Source: Mariannaea sp. PMI_226 (taxonomy: Eukaryota; Ascomycota; Sordariomycetes; Hypocreales; Nectriaceae). From it: DNA of 64,000 bases. A program made the position numbers and the translations under genes. Shown in pieces: positions 44,663-56,668 of the stretch. The stretch is from NCBI GenBank assembly GCA_024336345.1, contig JANFOG010000016.1, forward strand, positions 558,001-622,000. Direction: 5' to 3'. Each line of letters begins with the position of its first letter. The first letter of the stretch is position 1. The notes below the pieces were generated by a model, which was given only the letters and a program-made list of their open reading frames with translations, was not told where the DNA came from and made no database searches.

Positions 44663-47412
44663 ATGCCACCCGTTGGCGCTCAGCTCTGGCGCGCTCTCCG
44701 CGTCCACCAGGTCTACGGCGCCAACACCGAAGTCGGAAAGACTATCTTGACGACCGTTCTGTGTAATTCGGCTGCTAAGAATTGGACGGGGGAGCAGGTG
44801 TCTTACCTCAAACCCGTGTCCACAGGTCCTCAAAATGAAGCTGATGATAGGTGTATGTTAACCCCCTCCCCCCTCCTCCGTCATATCGAACATCCTCCCC
44901 CCCTTCTTCCTAGCTCTAGTCTGACCAGATATAGATGACCGTCCTTTAACAGAGATCATGTGATATCTGTTTAATGCACATCAGAAAAATTGACATGGGT
45001 TGAAATGATTCTAGACATATTGAAACTTATACTTCAAACGTGAAAAACGAAACACTCTTTCAATACGAAATTCCTGCCAGCCCTCACTCAGCAGCTGCAG
45101 CTTCAAGCAAGGTGAGTTCATAACGCAATTTACAGATGCAAACACCCAAACATGTCTTGATTCAAAGAAAGTCCACAAACGCTTATATCTCAATGACAGC
45201 CCACTCCGACAGATCATGAGCTCCTCACCAAAATCAACGACCACATCTCTCACCGAGCTCATCAGGGCCCGGGCTGGCTATTCCTAGAAACAGCCGGCGG
45301 TGTGCACTCTCCCGGCCCATCGGGAACTACGCAAGCTGACCTCTACGCTCCTCTCCGCATGCCTGTCGTTCTCGTTGGCGACTCTAAGCTCGGAGGCATC
45401 TCTCAGACCATCTCAGCCTTTGAATCGCTGCGGCTGCGTGGGTACGATGTGGAGAGCGTTCTGCTGTTCCGTGATGATGTCTACGAGAACTATCTCTATC
45501 TAACCGATTACTTTGGAGACCAGCATGGCGTCCCTGTTGGCACTGTTGCACTACCACCTCACAGGCACGAGTCGCAGGCTTCAGACAGAAACAACATGAT
45601 CAAGTATTACGGAGATATGCGGGACGAACCATCGGTCAGGGATGTTCTGGTTCGCCTGGACAAGCGTCATCAATCGCGCATCTCTCGCCTAGGTGAGATG
45701 TCTACCAAGGCGCATCGACACATCTGGTACCCCTTTACCCAACACAAGATGGTCACTCCCGACAGCATCACAGCTATCGACTCGGCATATGGCGACCACT
45801 TCCAGACCTTTAAGCCCCAATCTGCATCTCCATCAGAGGGAGCAGCAGCAGCCAGTCCTTTGTTGCAGCCGTCTTTCGACGGATCTGCTTCCTGGTGGAC
45901 GCAGGGTCTCGGCCACGCCAACCCCAAGCTCACCCTCGCGGCCGCCTACGCAGCCGGACGCTACGGACACGTCATGTTCGCCGAGGCGGTCCACGAGCCG
46001 GCGCTCGCCCTGACAGAGTCTCTCCTCAGCGGCATGGAGAACCCGCGGATGGAGCGTGTCTTCTTCTCCGACAACGGCAGCACCGGCTGCGAGGTCGCTG
46101 TGAAGATGGCCCTCCGCGCATCACGCGTGCGCTACGGTTGGGGCACAGATGCGAAGCTGGGAGTGCTGGGACTCAAGGGCAGCTATCACGGCGACACCAT
46201 CGGCGCCATGGACTGTGCGGAACCCTGCACCTTCAACGAAAAGGTCGAGTGGTACGAGGGCAAGGGCTTTTGGTTTGACTACCCGACCGTCAACTGCGTC
46301 GAGGGCAAGTGGGTTGTCGACGTCCCGGAGGGCCTGAAGGCTGATCTCGGGAATGGCGAGTCCTTCTCTTCCCTGGCAGGTGTGTTTGACGTCAAGGCCA
46401 GGGAGCAAGTTGAGACATGCCGCAAGTACGAGAAGTACATTGAGCAGACACTGGCACAGCTTCAAAAGCAAGGACGCAAATTCGGCGCATTGATGATGGA
46501 GCCCGTTGTCCTGGGTGCCGGTGGCATGCTCTTCGTGTGAGTTCTACGAAACCTCCCTTACATAATATAATGCCCTATGACAATGTCCTAACAGTTATTA
46601 GGGACCCTCTATTCCAACGCACATTGGTGAACGTCGTCCGACGCTCTCCTCACTTATTCAGCACATCCGAGTCAACCGCTCATCCTAGCTCAAGTGACAA
46701 TGGCAAGTCTTGGGCCGGTCTCCCCGTTGTCTTTGACGAAGTCTTCACTGGCTTGTACCGACTCGGTCGCTACACGCCGTCGTCATTCCTCGGTGTCCAC
46801 CCGGACGTTTCCGTACACGCCAAGCTACTTACCGGTGGCCTTGTGCCGCTCTGCACGACTCTAGCATCTGAGAGCATCTTTGAAACCTTCACCAGCGACG
46901 ACAAGAGCGACGCACTGCTGCATGGCCACAGCTACACGGCCCACCCAGTGGGTTGCCAGGTTGCGGTTGAGTCGCTGCAGGAAATGGAGAAGATGGATAG
47001 ATCCGGGTCGTGGGACGCCTTCAAGACTGATGGCGGGTGGATCACGAAGGAGGAGCTTACACATCAGCGGGACGGCTCGAGAAGCAGTGGAAGTAGCACG
47101 AGCCATGGGCCCTGGTCTGTCTGGTCATACCCGTTCATTGACTCCTTGTCCCACCAGAGCGCTCGAGTGAGCGGCGTCTGGGCACTGGGCAGCGTCCTGG
47201 CCATCTCGCTGCGCAGCGACGACGGCGTGGGATACAAGAGCACCGCCGCGCTGGCGCTTCAGGCCCGCTTGCGGTCTGGCGACGCAGACGGGCGCTGGAA
47301 CGTGCATGCGCGCGTGCTAGGCAATGTGTTCTACATCATGGCAGGGCAGAAGACGACTCGTGCGGCCATTGGTGAGATTGAGGCACTTGTTCAGGAAGCT
47401 CTGGCTGCGTAG
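44663..47412 (+). CDS. bioDA: Bifunctional dethiobiotin synthetase / DAPA aminotransferase
   Basis: Fused enzyme for the two middle steps of biotin synthesis: KAPA to DAPA (aminotransferase, PLP) and DAPA to dethiobiotin (ATP and CO2). Exons are 44663-44850, 45015-45111, 45200-46536 and 46602-47412, 810 residues. N-terminal BioD domain: P-loop GANTEVGKT (19-27), KPVSTGP, FLETAGGVHSPGPSG, VVLVGDSKLGG. C-terminal BioA domain: HIWYPFTQH (269-277), DNGSTGCEVA, KGSYHGDT, FDEVF, and PLP Lys615 in HAKLLTGGLVPL. The second exon is recognised only by splicing (HIETYTSNV). For the last intron the distal AG is chosen, because the nearer one gives a stop and the distal one restores FVDPLFQR. The BioD-BioA order is the usual fungal and plant fusion. 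Confidence 0.94.
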
Positions 47413-49649
47413 GACAAAGAAGAACTCTCAAGAGGAGAGGGAGGGGAGGGGAGGGGGCTAAAGGTAAGAAGCAAAAGAGGCTTGAGGCGGACTTGACTAG
47501 CCTCTATGCAAGCAGCATGATTTTCAATCAGTTGACACATATAACTACACACATACTTGGTACAAGAAAAACATGTACAGTATGGAATTATTCATCAGTC
47601 ACGCTGCAATGGAGCAACGATGTGGAATCTTGTGGGCTCCTTATGCCTAGACCAACAGCTCTGTGTGCCGCCATGAGACATCAAACCAACTGGAGCAGGC
47701 GCAACGCTAATACACAAAGTTTAGAACTGAAGTGCCAATGAGGGTTACCATCTACAATGGAACTTGTTCAAACGCCCAGTCAGGCAGAAAGGCCGTGTAA
47801 CATTACCAGCTTTTGGTAAACCAAGAAGCTGACACAGTGGGAGAAACTGGGGACACTGATGAGAAGAGGGCACATGTGTGTCTGTGTGACCAAGTCACTT
47901 CGACGATGGTGATTGAAAAAAAGGAAAGAAAGTAAAAAGAAAAACAAAAAAAAATACTACCAAACCCGCGCCTCAATGCTGCTTGTGAAGTTGATGCACG
48001 AGATGCCGGAGCCTTTGCTGGCTTTCAAGATGACGACAGCAACCACCGGGGTGCTGCCAGAAACCCGAGTCTGCAGTAGCTGATAACCTCATAGCCAACA
48101 GAAGAGCCCTCTAGCTATTTAGCTGCGGGCACATCCATACGAAGCTAACTAGTTTCAGCAGCCACCGGACGGAGGGTAGCCACTATTCGTCGATCCCCCA
48201 GCCTAACAATGCAGATATGACTCCACGGAAGCCAAATGTGCAAGTTGGGACTTATCAGATGCGTGAGAGGAAAGTGATGGGTTAAAGAAAAAAAAGAAAA
48301 TAATGACACGGGGAGTAAGAAAGCTGATCTCTCGGGGCCCAGAACCGAGACAATCTCACCGTGATCGATGGCAAAAAAAACCCTCACAATCAACGAGATC
48401 TAGCATGGAGGTGGGAGATCTCCCAGCTCTAAGGCGCCATCAGTCAAAACGATCTACTATGTACTATTTCAGACTCAGATATTCAATTTGACCGGCGTTC
48501 TTTTACTCTATTGCCTTTCAACGTGACTGTCTTTCTCTTTCATATATCCGCTTTAGTCTAATCCGTTCCTTTGGTCTCTTAATCAGAGCTATCAATCGTG
48601 ATATATTTCAAACTTACCCAACCAGATAACGCAGGATCTACACACCCCGGTTCTGAAAGCAAAACAGCAGAGGACTCTAGACTACTGTGCGATTTTGTTC
48701 TGTTGGTTCGCTAGCATGAGAGACCCCTGGGTCTGTCTCTCTCTCTTCCCCTCTCCCCCCCTCCCTCTCTACATCTGGCTGCTACCTTTTTTCCCCACAA
48801 ACTGCTCCTGTTGCTGCTGCTCTCTTGCATGGATCTTCTGCAAAAGTGCGTGTCCACTCTGCGCCTGTGTGGATCCTCGAGAGCAAGTCACATTGCAGTT
48901 GCTGGCCTCAAAATTTACCCCTCTGGTCTCGAAGAACTGGTACGTGGGATTTGCAGCATGCACCGAGCATCCTCCCCCTCCCCATCTGCTCATCTCTGCC
49001 CTTTGCAGAGCCATTTGGGGGCTGAGATGGGTGGTGAAGCTGGACGACTCAGTTAGGTTAGTGATCATCGCTTTTATTATTATTACTATTTTTTTTTTTA
49101 AACGTTGCAATCCTAGATCCCTGGTCGTCTGGCTGAGCAGTCGCTCGCTTCATAGCGGGAAGAGACCCTTTCGCTCGAACTTCGAAATGCATCCATGTTG
49201 CTATCGGCCACCCGGCCACCCTCCTCGCACTTATTTATCAATCTCATTTACCGAGGGCATGCTAGATAGCCTTCTTCTAAAATAAGGGAAATAACAGATT
49301 GCTCCATCTCACCTTGGGCTGAGGAAGAAGAAGCAGAAGAACAACTCTGTATTGTCACATTGCACTTTAAGCGCCACCCACCCCCAAAACCCAGCCGAAC
49401 TCTTGTTAGGCCCAACAACCAAATCGTGCTATTGGCTCAATCCCACATCTTGTAGACGCCAATGCCTCTCTTTGGCACAGTAAAAAGGTACACATCACCT
49501 GCAGTTTTGCGTTTGCAGCTGCCTCGTAGGTACTAAATAGCAGCGAATCCCCCTTCTTGCCTGTTCCGCTTGTTCGCACTCCTCTCTTTTCATCAACTAC
49601 TCTCTCTTAATCAACCATACTGCTTCTAAGAAACAATAAAGAGCTCACC
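47413..49649. other. Intergenic, no supported gene
   Basis: 2.2 kb. G-rich GGGGAGG units occur just after the bioDA stop (47438-47457). A plus-strand frame at 48695-49285 (196 codons) is cysteine- and hydrophobic-rich and overlaps open antisense frames; it shows no motif and is not called. A pyrimidine stretch at 48737-48770 is noted. Confidence 0.5.
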
Positions 49650-50697
49650 ATGTCTCGCCCAGTAGAAACCTCGACCCTGATACACCCATCCGAGGTGATC
49701 GGGAGCATCAACCGCTCGTGCCAGGCCGTCCAGCTCTTTGTCGATGCCATCGATAACAACCGCGAGATCAAGTACGCAGTCAGGAGCATGCGCGACGACC
49801 TCCAATGCCTAATTCCTCTGCTCAAGAATTTGATCACGGCCGTAAAGGATAATGCCTGTGAGATTGCGCTCCAGATGGAAACCCAGTACTTTCTTCAAAA
49901 CTGCCGACGAGTTTGTGAGAAGCATGCACACTCGGTAAGTTGCCGGCCATGGTCCGCAGAGCCTCACCCATTGAGCCGCGGACCAAACAAAACACATAGA
50001 ATACAACCGAAAAGAAAAAGGAAAACCTGTCGTGCTAATGCAACCAAAAGATTCGTCTTACCAGCCAAGATCAAATTACAACTCTGAGAGCACAATTGAC
50101 CAGCTTCAAGAGCATTCTCAATACTCTGCTACAGACCTCCACCTAGTAAGCCTCCCCCCCCCACCCTTCCCCTCAACCCACTACCACCGTCCTCTTCCTA
50201 TAGGAATGTGTTGCCCTTACAGAGCACCATTGATTGACACAATTTGTAGTTTAAAAACAGCTCGTCAACCATTCATGACCAAAGAAATGATGAACCCAAT
50301 GCTGCAGCAGTTTGAGAGCGTCCTCGAGAGACAAATCGTCGAGGTTAAGCAGGAACAGAGCGCCTTGGCCCGCTACTCGCCCCCGCGGAATGACCGCAAC
50401 CGGGAAGACATTCTCCAGGAGATTCGGTACCAGAGAAAGACATATGAGGCCTTCCAGAAGCTCTGTGAGGAGGCGCTGAAGCAGACGGTCCACCAGCGAA
50501 CGGGCCAGAAGATCTTCAACGTCAAGGCGCACGACAAGAGCGTGGCACTGACGGGCTTTGTGAACGCCGAGGAGGAAGAGACTAGGATTGACCAGGAGAT
50601 ATCTGACGTCGCTGCCAATGTGTACAGCATCGCGGTTGCGGGCGTGGTCAAGAAGATTGACTATGTTGCTCTGGCTGCCCAGATGCGTCAGATGTAG
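49650..50697 (+). CDS. Stand-alone protein resembling the fungal STAND/NLR N-terminal domain
   Basis: Three exons, 49650-49934, 50051-50145 and 50250-50697, join to 275 residues. The first 160 resemble the fungal N-terminal domain found on STAND (NLR-like) proteins and on the azaphilone-cluster protein L group. Shared features are EVIGSINRSCQAVQLFVDAI, a predicted helix bundle with RSMRDDLQCLIPLL, and TLRAQLTSFKSILNTLLQTST. The C-terminal half is charged, probably helical (FESVLERQIVEVKQEQSAL), and has no NACHT or NB-ARC P-loop and no repeats. It is therefore a domain-only relative; its role (signalling, incompatibility, or something else) is unknown. The second exon uses the AG at 50049-50050, because the nearer AG at 50063-50064 breaks the frame. 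Confidence 0.7.
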
Positions 50698-51699
50698 TTG
50701 GGCAATCGCAATCCAAGAGCGGATGGAATGGCTAGAAGAAGAGTGTGATAGGGACACAGGACTTTTTCAAGATTGATATCTAGCATATTTTCTTTTTAAA
50801 TAATCGACTCAAGCTTGCCGTTTCACACTTAGATCGGTATCACCTCCAATGCGACCTGTGCAATCTCTTAAAAGGAGCCGCTAGACACAGAAATTCTTGC
50901 TCTTGTTATACTGGACAAAACATAGACCAAGCACGATGCATGGCTGCGCTCGCGGCCAAACCGGTTTTCACGAACAAGCTTTGTCTCTCTCAAGTTCTTG
51001 GAAGAATTAATTCGATTTCCGCTATGCGCCACTTTCTATGACAAAACGCCCAGAGCCCTCCCAGAATTCCGCTGCAGTGCCAGATTCCAATGTATACACA
51101 CATCCCTCCACTCTCTGCTAAAGGGGGGATGAGAAACAAATAAGCAAGCGAGTACCAAAAAAAAACTTGGAATGGTAAGAGACCATGTAGATGACGAGGG
51201 AAGTGAACGGTGAGTGAGTGGGACAGTGTTGCGAGATGGGGAGATGGAGGGCCTCCAAGCCGCACGACAAGCAGACAACCGGGGGCATCTTTGTTACCAG
51301 GAAGATGCTTGTGACGGCATCACTGGAAAGTACAGAAGTGCTTCCTAGTCGGCCTTGGCATCCTTTCGGATTTTTTCCCCCGACCATCGGTCAACTTATC
51401 AAAAGCCTGCCAGGTGTCGACGGCAATTTCAGTTTCCGTGTAAAGCCTTTGACGAGCAGCTCAAGAGAACGCAGATGGCCAAACTGGATGTCCAGGGAAG
51501 TCCCGTCGCTCTTGGTTATGCTAGCAAAAACGCCGTCCTTCTGCCCCAAAATTCTCATTTGCCGTTGTGAAAAAGCAAATGAAGAAAACACCATTATCGC
51601 GTTTGGGAGGGAGTGAGAGGAAGAACCACCGTCTTAAAAAAAAACAGAAACAGAAACCCCTCGCTTCTCCTTTTGGGTGCCCCCTTTCTACTACTGTCC
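50698..51699. other. Convergent 3' region
   Basis: 1.0 kb between two facing stops. No coding evidence; frames here are short and overlap one another. A9 at 51159-51167 and A9 at 51636-51644. Confidence 0.55.
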
Positions 51700-52922
51700 T
51701 CACTCTGTTCCCTTAATCTTCTGCCATCCGCCAGAGGAGTTGTTGTACTCATGTCCCTGGTTCGCCGAGTCCTCGCCGCCCTTGTAGCCCATCAGATCGT
51801 GACGCTCCGTGATGGCCCTCTCGTCCGCCAACTTGCGCTCAGCGCTGCCGGCCCGGCGTGCGCGGATGTACATGAAAGCCAGGGCGCCGAGTCCGATGGC
51901 CGCCACACCCACGCCGCCCGCATAGATGGCTGTCTTGGCCGCAACTGGCAGCTTGTTGAATTTTTCGGATGTTGACTCTGCTGGCTTCTTGTTGATGGCG
52001 ACTAGCGCAGTAGAGTTGCCCCTAGATTATTGCATATGCGTAAGTCTCATTCTTTTCCTCATTTCGTTTTCAAACAAACAAGTTTTTTCTTTTTTTGGGG
52101 GGAGGGAGCAGCAGGAACTTACTCGGTAATGTCAATGCTCTTCCAGGTGCCAGACATATCACCATACTTGTACTCCTTGCCAGTGCTGTAGTCATCGACC
52201 TGAACGCTCTTGACATACATGTTGAAAGGACCCTTGCTGTAATCCGTATCACCACCAGCCCACTCACGAGTTCCCTCGGGCATTGAAGGGTCGCCGGCGG
52301 CCCAAATGCCAATGCTCAGGCGCATAGGAGTCTGGGGGTAGTTTTGGGTGCTGTTGGCATCGTTGGGGAGTAGAGTGCGGACCTTGTTTCCGTCGGCCCA
52401 CCACTCAATCTTGTCCGCCGTCCACACGGTCGTGTAGTTGTGGTAATCGTCCTGCATGCCATCCTTCATGTAGTGGTACTCGCCCTTGGTGAAATCCTCG
52501 CGACCCTTGCCGTAGTAGTTTGTTGTAGCATAAGAGTTGTTGGCGCCGAGAAGCTCCCAATCTACTTCATCAAGATCGTCGCTCAACCACATCATGGAAC
52601 TGACAATACCAACACCAGATGACGCCTTGAGCCACAGCTCTGTGCGTCCGAAGAAGAAATAGAAGGTAGTGCGGAGCGTGGGTGAGTCGCCCTGCTTCTT
52701 GACGCTGAGAGTGGCGCCGACTTCTGGGTCGAAGGGGACATAGCCAACAATGGTCTCCCACAGGTCGCCGGACGGAGTGGAGTTGAAGTTCCAGAAATGC
52801 GAAGTTCCCAGGGCGGGATCGACTGGGCAATCAGTCGTGTTGAGAGGGTTGCAAGAGGTGGTGGTTTGGGCCACGGCTAGACCAGTGAGGGCCGCGGCCG
52901 CGACGAGATATCGTGAGAGCAT
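51700..52922 (-). CDS. Crh-family GH16 chitin-glucan transglycosylase, membrane-tailed
   Basis: Cell-wall enzyme that cross-links chitin to beta-1,3/1,6-glucan (yeast Crh1/Utr2 relatives). Exons on the minus strand are 52922-52123 and 52021-51700, 373 residues. The signal peptide is residues 1-19 (cleavage after AVAQ). The GH16 catalytic motif DEVDWE is at 118-123, with nucleophile and acid/base glutamates E119 and E123. Several NxS/T sites and aromatic-rich beta-sandwich strands (WADKIEWWADG-like) follow. The second exon holds a linker, one membrane segment (TAIYAGGVGVAAIGLGALAF) and a charged tail of about 55 residues (RARRAGSAERK...). There is no chitin-binding CBM18 and no GPI-type end, so it appears to be a type I membrane protein rather than a GPI protein. 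Confidence 0.9.
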
Positions 52923-55836
52923 GATGTGTGTGTGAATCTGGAGTTGTCGATACTATGGAAACCGAGAAAAGCTATGCTGCATTACTTGTTTTTACTCTCT
53001 CCTCTTTTTTTTTTCTTGTTTCGCGGCGGAAGGAGTAGGAATCGATATGACTGCGATTGAAGAAATATGAAGGATTGGCTATCGCAGACTTGAGGGTTTC
53101 AAAAGGAGCGTCTTGGTTAGGCAGTTTAAAAAAGAGTGTGACGGGGGAGCATTGACGATGAAACAGATCAATGCTTCCAGATCCAGGAGGAGTAGGAAAC
53201 AGGATAGGGATGGGGGGAGAAATCCTGGCAAATATGCGTTTGAAGCCAAAAAAGTAAATGAATGATTGTGACTGTGTGAGCAAGGAGCGAATATAGCAGC
53301 GAGTGCTATGAGAAACAAGGGAAAAAAGAATGTGTGTAGGCTCAAACAAGAGAGAAAAGGGAAAAAGAAAGAGAGAGTAGGAAAAAGAAGTAAAAGGAGT
53401 GAATCTGAAAGGACTTCGAATGTAGTAGGAAAGGGAAATCTAAAACTACGGCTTGTACGGGGTCAGGAGGCCATCGCCAACCTGGGGCAGTCTGCAATTT
53501 CAAGGATACCCGCCCTTGGCCTCCTCTCGCGTCCCTTATCCCCCCCCCCCCCGCCCGCCGCCGACGGGAGACTTAAGCTGGTCTACTGCTTGGTAAGTGC
53601 ATTTCAACCAGGGGGGGTGGGAGGTGGTTGGGTTCACCACGCGTCTGGCCCTTTTTTTTTTTTTTTGTCCCCTTCTGTCTTCTGCCTGTGTCTTCCGTGC
53701 GGCTTCTTCAGAAGACATTGTGCATATTGGGGAGGGGGGGTTCTTCCATTGCAAGGGATGCGGTTCTCGTCGAGACAGGGGGGGAAGCTATCCACTGCGC
53801 CACAGGCGATTGGCCTTCAAAGGGGAGGATAGTGGCAGGGTTATGGGGCATGTCTACGTGCTAATGCTCTGGGACTACAGGCTGTTAGACTTGGTTGAAG
53901 AAAGCAATCGCCTGGGCGGTGGGTTGCTAATATGAGATATGTGGAGTTTCTCATGGTGGCAATTCCCCAAAGAGTCGATGGCCTCCGGGGGGGAGGTCAC
54001 TATCAGGCGGTTTCAGGGGTCATGTTGGTGAACCATGTTGATGGAGATAGTACATAGCAATAGCTTGGCAGCTTTGTACACTTTGAGAAGGCGACTTGAT
54101 TACCATGTACTATACAGATTAGAGCCTTAGAGCCTTCAAAGTACTACATATTTTATGAGTACCGACCGCATCTGCACAGATGGCGATTGAGTGAGTGGAT
54201 GGCCGGTCGTTATCGGGTGGTTGTGCAGCCTCTCAGCCTTTTGTGATTAATGAAAGTCGCCAGATGTGAATGGAGATCCCAAGCAAGACATACAGTACAG
54301 TCCCCCCCCCCCCCAATCCACGCACGCACGCACAAATACACAGTCATCTTAAAGTTCTTACTTGCATAGTAAGTGAACTACTTACGTAGTTGAAAGACAT
54401 GAGAGAGCACATGTGTGATCGCCTATGGAGTACAGAGTGACTTACGGAGCAACTAATGTAATTACGTAGGTTTCATACCTTGGGGCACTTTACCTCTGTT
54501 AGGTATGCAAGGTACCAATCTAGGTACTAACCTACAGCACTATGAACGATGACATGTCACGCAGAAGCACCATTGGCAGCCCCTGCAGCACTCTCTCACA
54601 GCCGTCCCGCCACCACGGCGAGCGCCGCCCATCCAACCAATTTCAGGAGCGATATCCGATGCCCCCCCCCCCCCCCCCCCCCCAAGGACATTAACGCATA
54701 ATTCAACATAGAGCACTCCTTGTTTTGATTTGGATTCACCACATCTGTACAGTATGGGAGAGAAAGTTTGTGCGTCAATTCGTATCCACCAACTCCATGC
54801 AGTGATTAGCACTCTTCTCTCCCAACCAGTAGAAAAAAAAAGGGTGGAATCGCCAAGATGTCTCGTCCCATGATTAACAGAAGATACATACTATATACAG
54901 ATCTAGCACAAAATACAATACTGTGCCTACTATCCGTCCTATGTAGGCTACATCGTAAGAACACACCAAAGTCCAAAAATAGAGACCGCCAAAAAGGGCC
55001 CCCTATCGCCAAGACCGACCAGGTTTCTGGTGTCGTCTAATTTCGCCCATGATTTTAACATCAATTTTGTTGCTCCATTCTCTATAGCGTAGCCTGGTAC
55101 CTGCTCCCCGTACCTGGACTCTCTCTGTGTGGACATCTGCATCTGGCATATGGCTCGGACGATCCCAAGCCAGAAATCTCTTTTATTTTTTTTTTAGATT
55201 TCTCAATCTTGGGACCCCGACCCTTCCCCTAACTTAACGCCACACAAGGCCACCACCCGAGCCTTGGATATCACTTTGGAATGACAGAATCCTTGTGTGT
55301 TGCATGCCGAATATCCAGTCATATCCACTCTCCGGGACGATGTGTGCCGCTCAACCTGCGCTATCGCGGTGCCATCTCTATTGTTAGATCTGATTAGGGG
55401 TCCGAGTAGGCATTATACTACATACGACCTACCTTTTCCGTAATTACTTTTTTTTCTGGATGAGTGTATAGAGTACAGATTAGATGGTAGGTAATAATCT
55501 GCGAAAAGTTGCACTGGGTATAAGATTTGATATAATTAACTATAGTTAAGATGATACATGCACATTTACGAATACACACAAAAGCCTGAGCCTATCAAAT
55601 CGAATGTCAAGTGCATAAGGTATCTTTGTTGTTTCTTTATTACATACGCGGCCAATTCCAATAATATAATACAGCTCTCAGACTACACAGGAAAATCATC
55701 CTTCTCACATTTCGGAACACGCAGCGCATCCTCGCTCATTCGCTCACTCGCACGTATACATATACCCCAGCGCGCCACATCGGGAAATTCCCAGATAATA
55801 ATGCATCTTCATGATCGACTTGACAACCTTGCTTGC
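52923..55836. other. Intergenic with homopolymer tracts
   Basis: 2.9 kb with no supported gene. Poly-C runs at 53541-53552, 54302-54314 and 54662-54683, and a T14 run at 53653-53666. The sequence from 54340 on is rich in TACGTA and GTAGGTA words. It contains the crh gene promoter at its left end. Confidence 0.5.
54662..54683. repeat. C22 homopolymer
   Basis: Twenty-two consecutive C, G-quadruplex-capable on the minus strand. Length may be unreliable if the assembly came from short or noisy reads. Confidence 0.85.
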
Positions 55837-56668
55837 TCATGGTCCATGTCCTAAAACAGAAATAATTGTTAGCAAATCATTCCACAGTCAGCAGATCAGT
55901 CCACTCTCCATCATCTTCATGATCAGCGCCCCAGATGCAGTGGGTAGCTTTCCAAGGCGTTCGACATAGTTGAGTCTACTACTGCATTTCTTGACCTCAC
56001 AAAACAGCAACCCCAAAAATGAACCAGGTGTAAAAAGAAAAACACACGGTCAAGGAGACCAAAGGGGAAAATGTGTACTCACGTCCAAGAGCCTTTCCCA
56101 GCTTCGACACCTCCCTCGCCTGGTGCTGCTTGATCTTTGCTCGCCTCGCTTCCTCCCTAGCCTCGTCCTCCAGCAGCTTGACATGGTCCCTAGCCTCGCG
56201 CACGCTGGCTCTGGCCTCCTCCAGTGCCCGGTCAGCCTGGCGCTCCGCCGCCTCGGCGCTGTGCACACGCTGCCGCGCCTCCATCACGCTCGGGTCGTCC
56301 TCGAAGCTGCCGTTGCCATGCCCAAAGCTCCGGTGCAGCAGGCTCTTGCTGCCGTTGGTGCTTTTGCGGAAGAGTCCGCCGCCGCCGCCGCTGGCTTCAT
56401 TATGGTTGGCAGTGTGGAAGGTTGACGAGCTCATGGACGTACGGTCGGTAGAGCGAGTAGTTGTCGTCGGGCTTGGGGAGGAGCGTCGTTGGAAGAGGCC
56501 ATGCTTCTTGGACTGTTGATCTTCGTAAACGGGCTGGTGGTATTGTTCCTTGGGAGGGGACGGTTCGCGGCGAGAGAATAGACTGTGCTTGCGAGGTTCC
56601 TGGAAAGCTGGCTCCGGCTCGTGGACCGGCTCAGGAGATGGTTCATGTCGTCCTCCGAAGAAAGGCAT
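55837..56668 (-). CDS. Uncharacterised 199-residue coiled-coil protein
   Basis: Exons on the minus strand are 56668-56083 and a 14-nt last exon 55850-55837; the protein ends LGRHGP. Residues 1-120 are proline/serine/arginine-rich and disordered, with repeated short units (HEPSPEP, KHSLFSRREPSP, KHGLFQRRSSPSP). Each contains a basic LFxRR element that could be a phosphorylation or docking motif. A GGGGG stretch near 94 separates this from a charged alpha-helical segment (about 125-190) with Ala/Glu/Arg heptads. No known family is recognised with confidence. Similar small proteins with an SRR-rich head and a coiled-coil tail are common in filamentous ascomycetes. Confidence 0.72.

Noticed and set aside
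48695..49285. 196-codon plus-strand frame
   Set aside because: Cysteine-, leucine- and proline-rich translation of pyrimidine-rich DNA with an overlapping antisense frame; no family resemblance.
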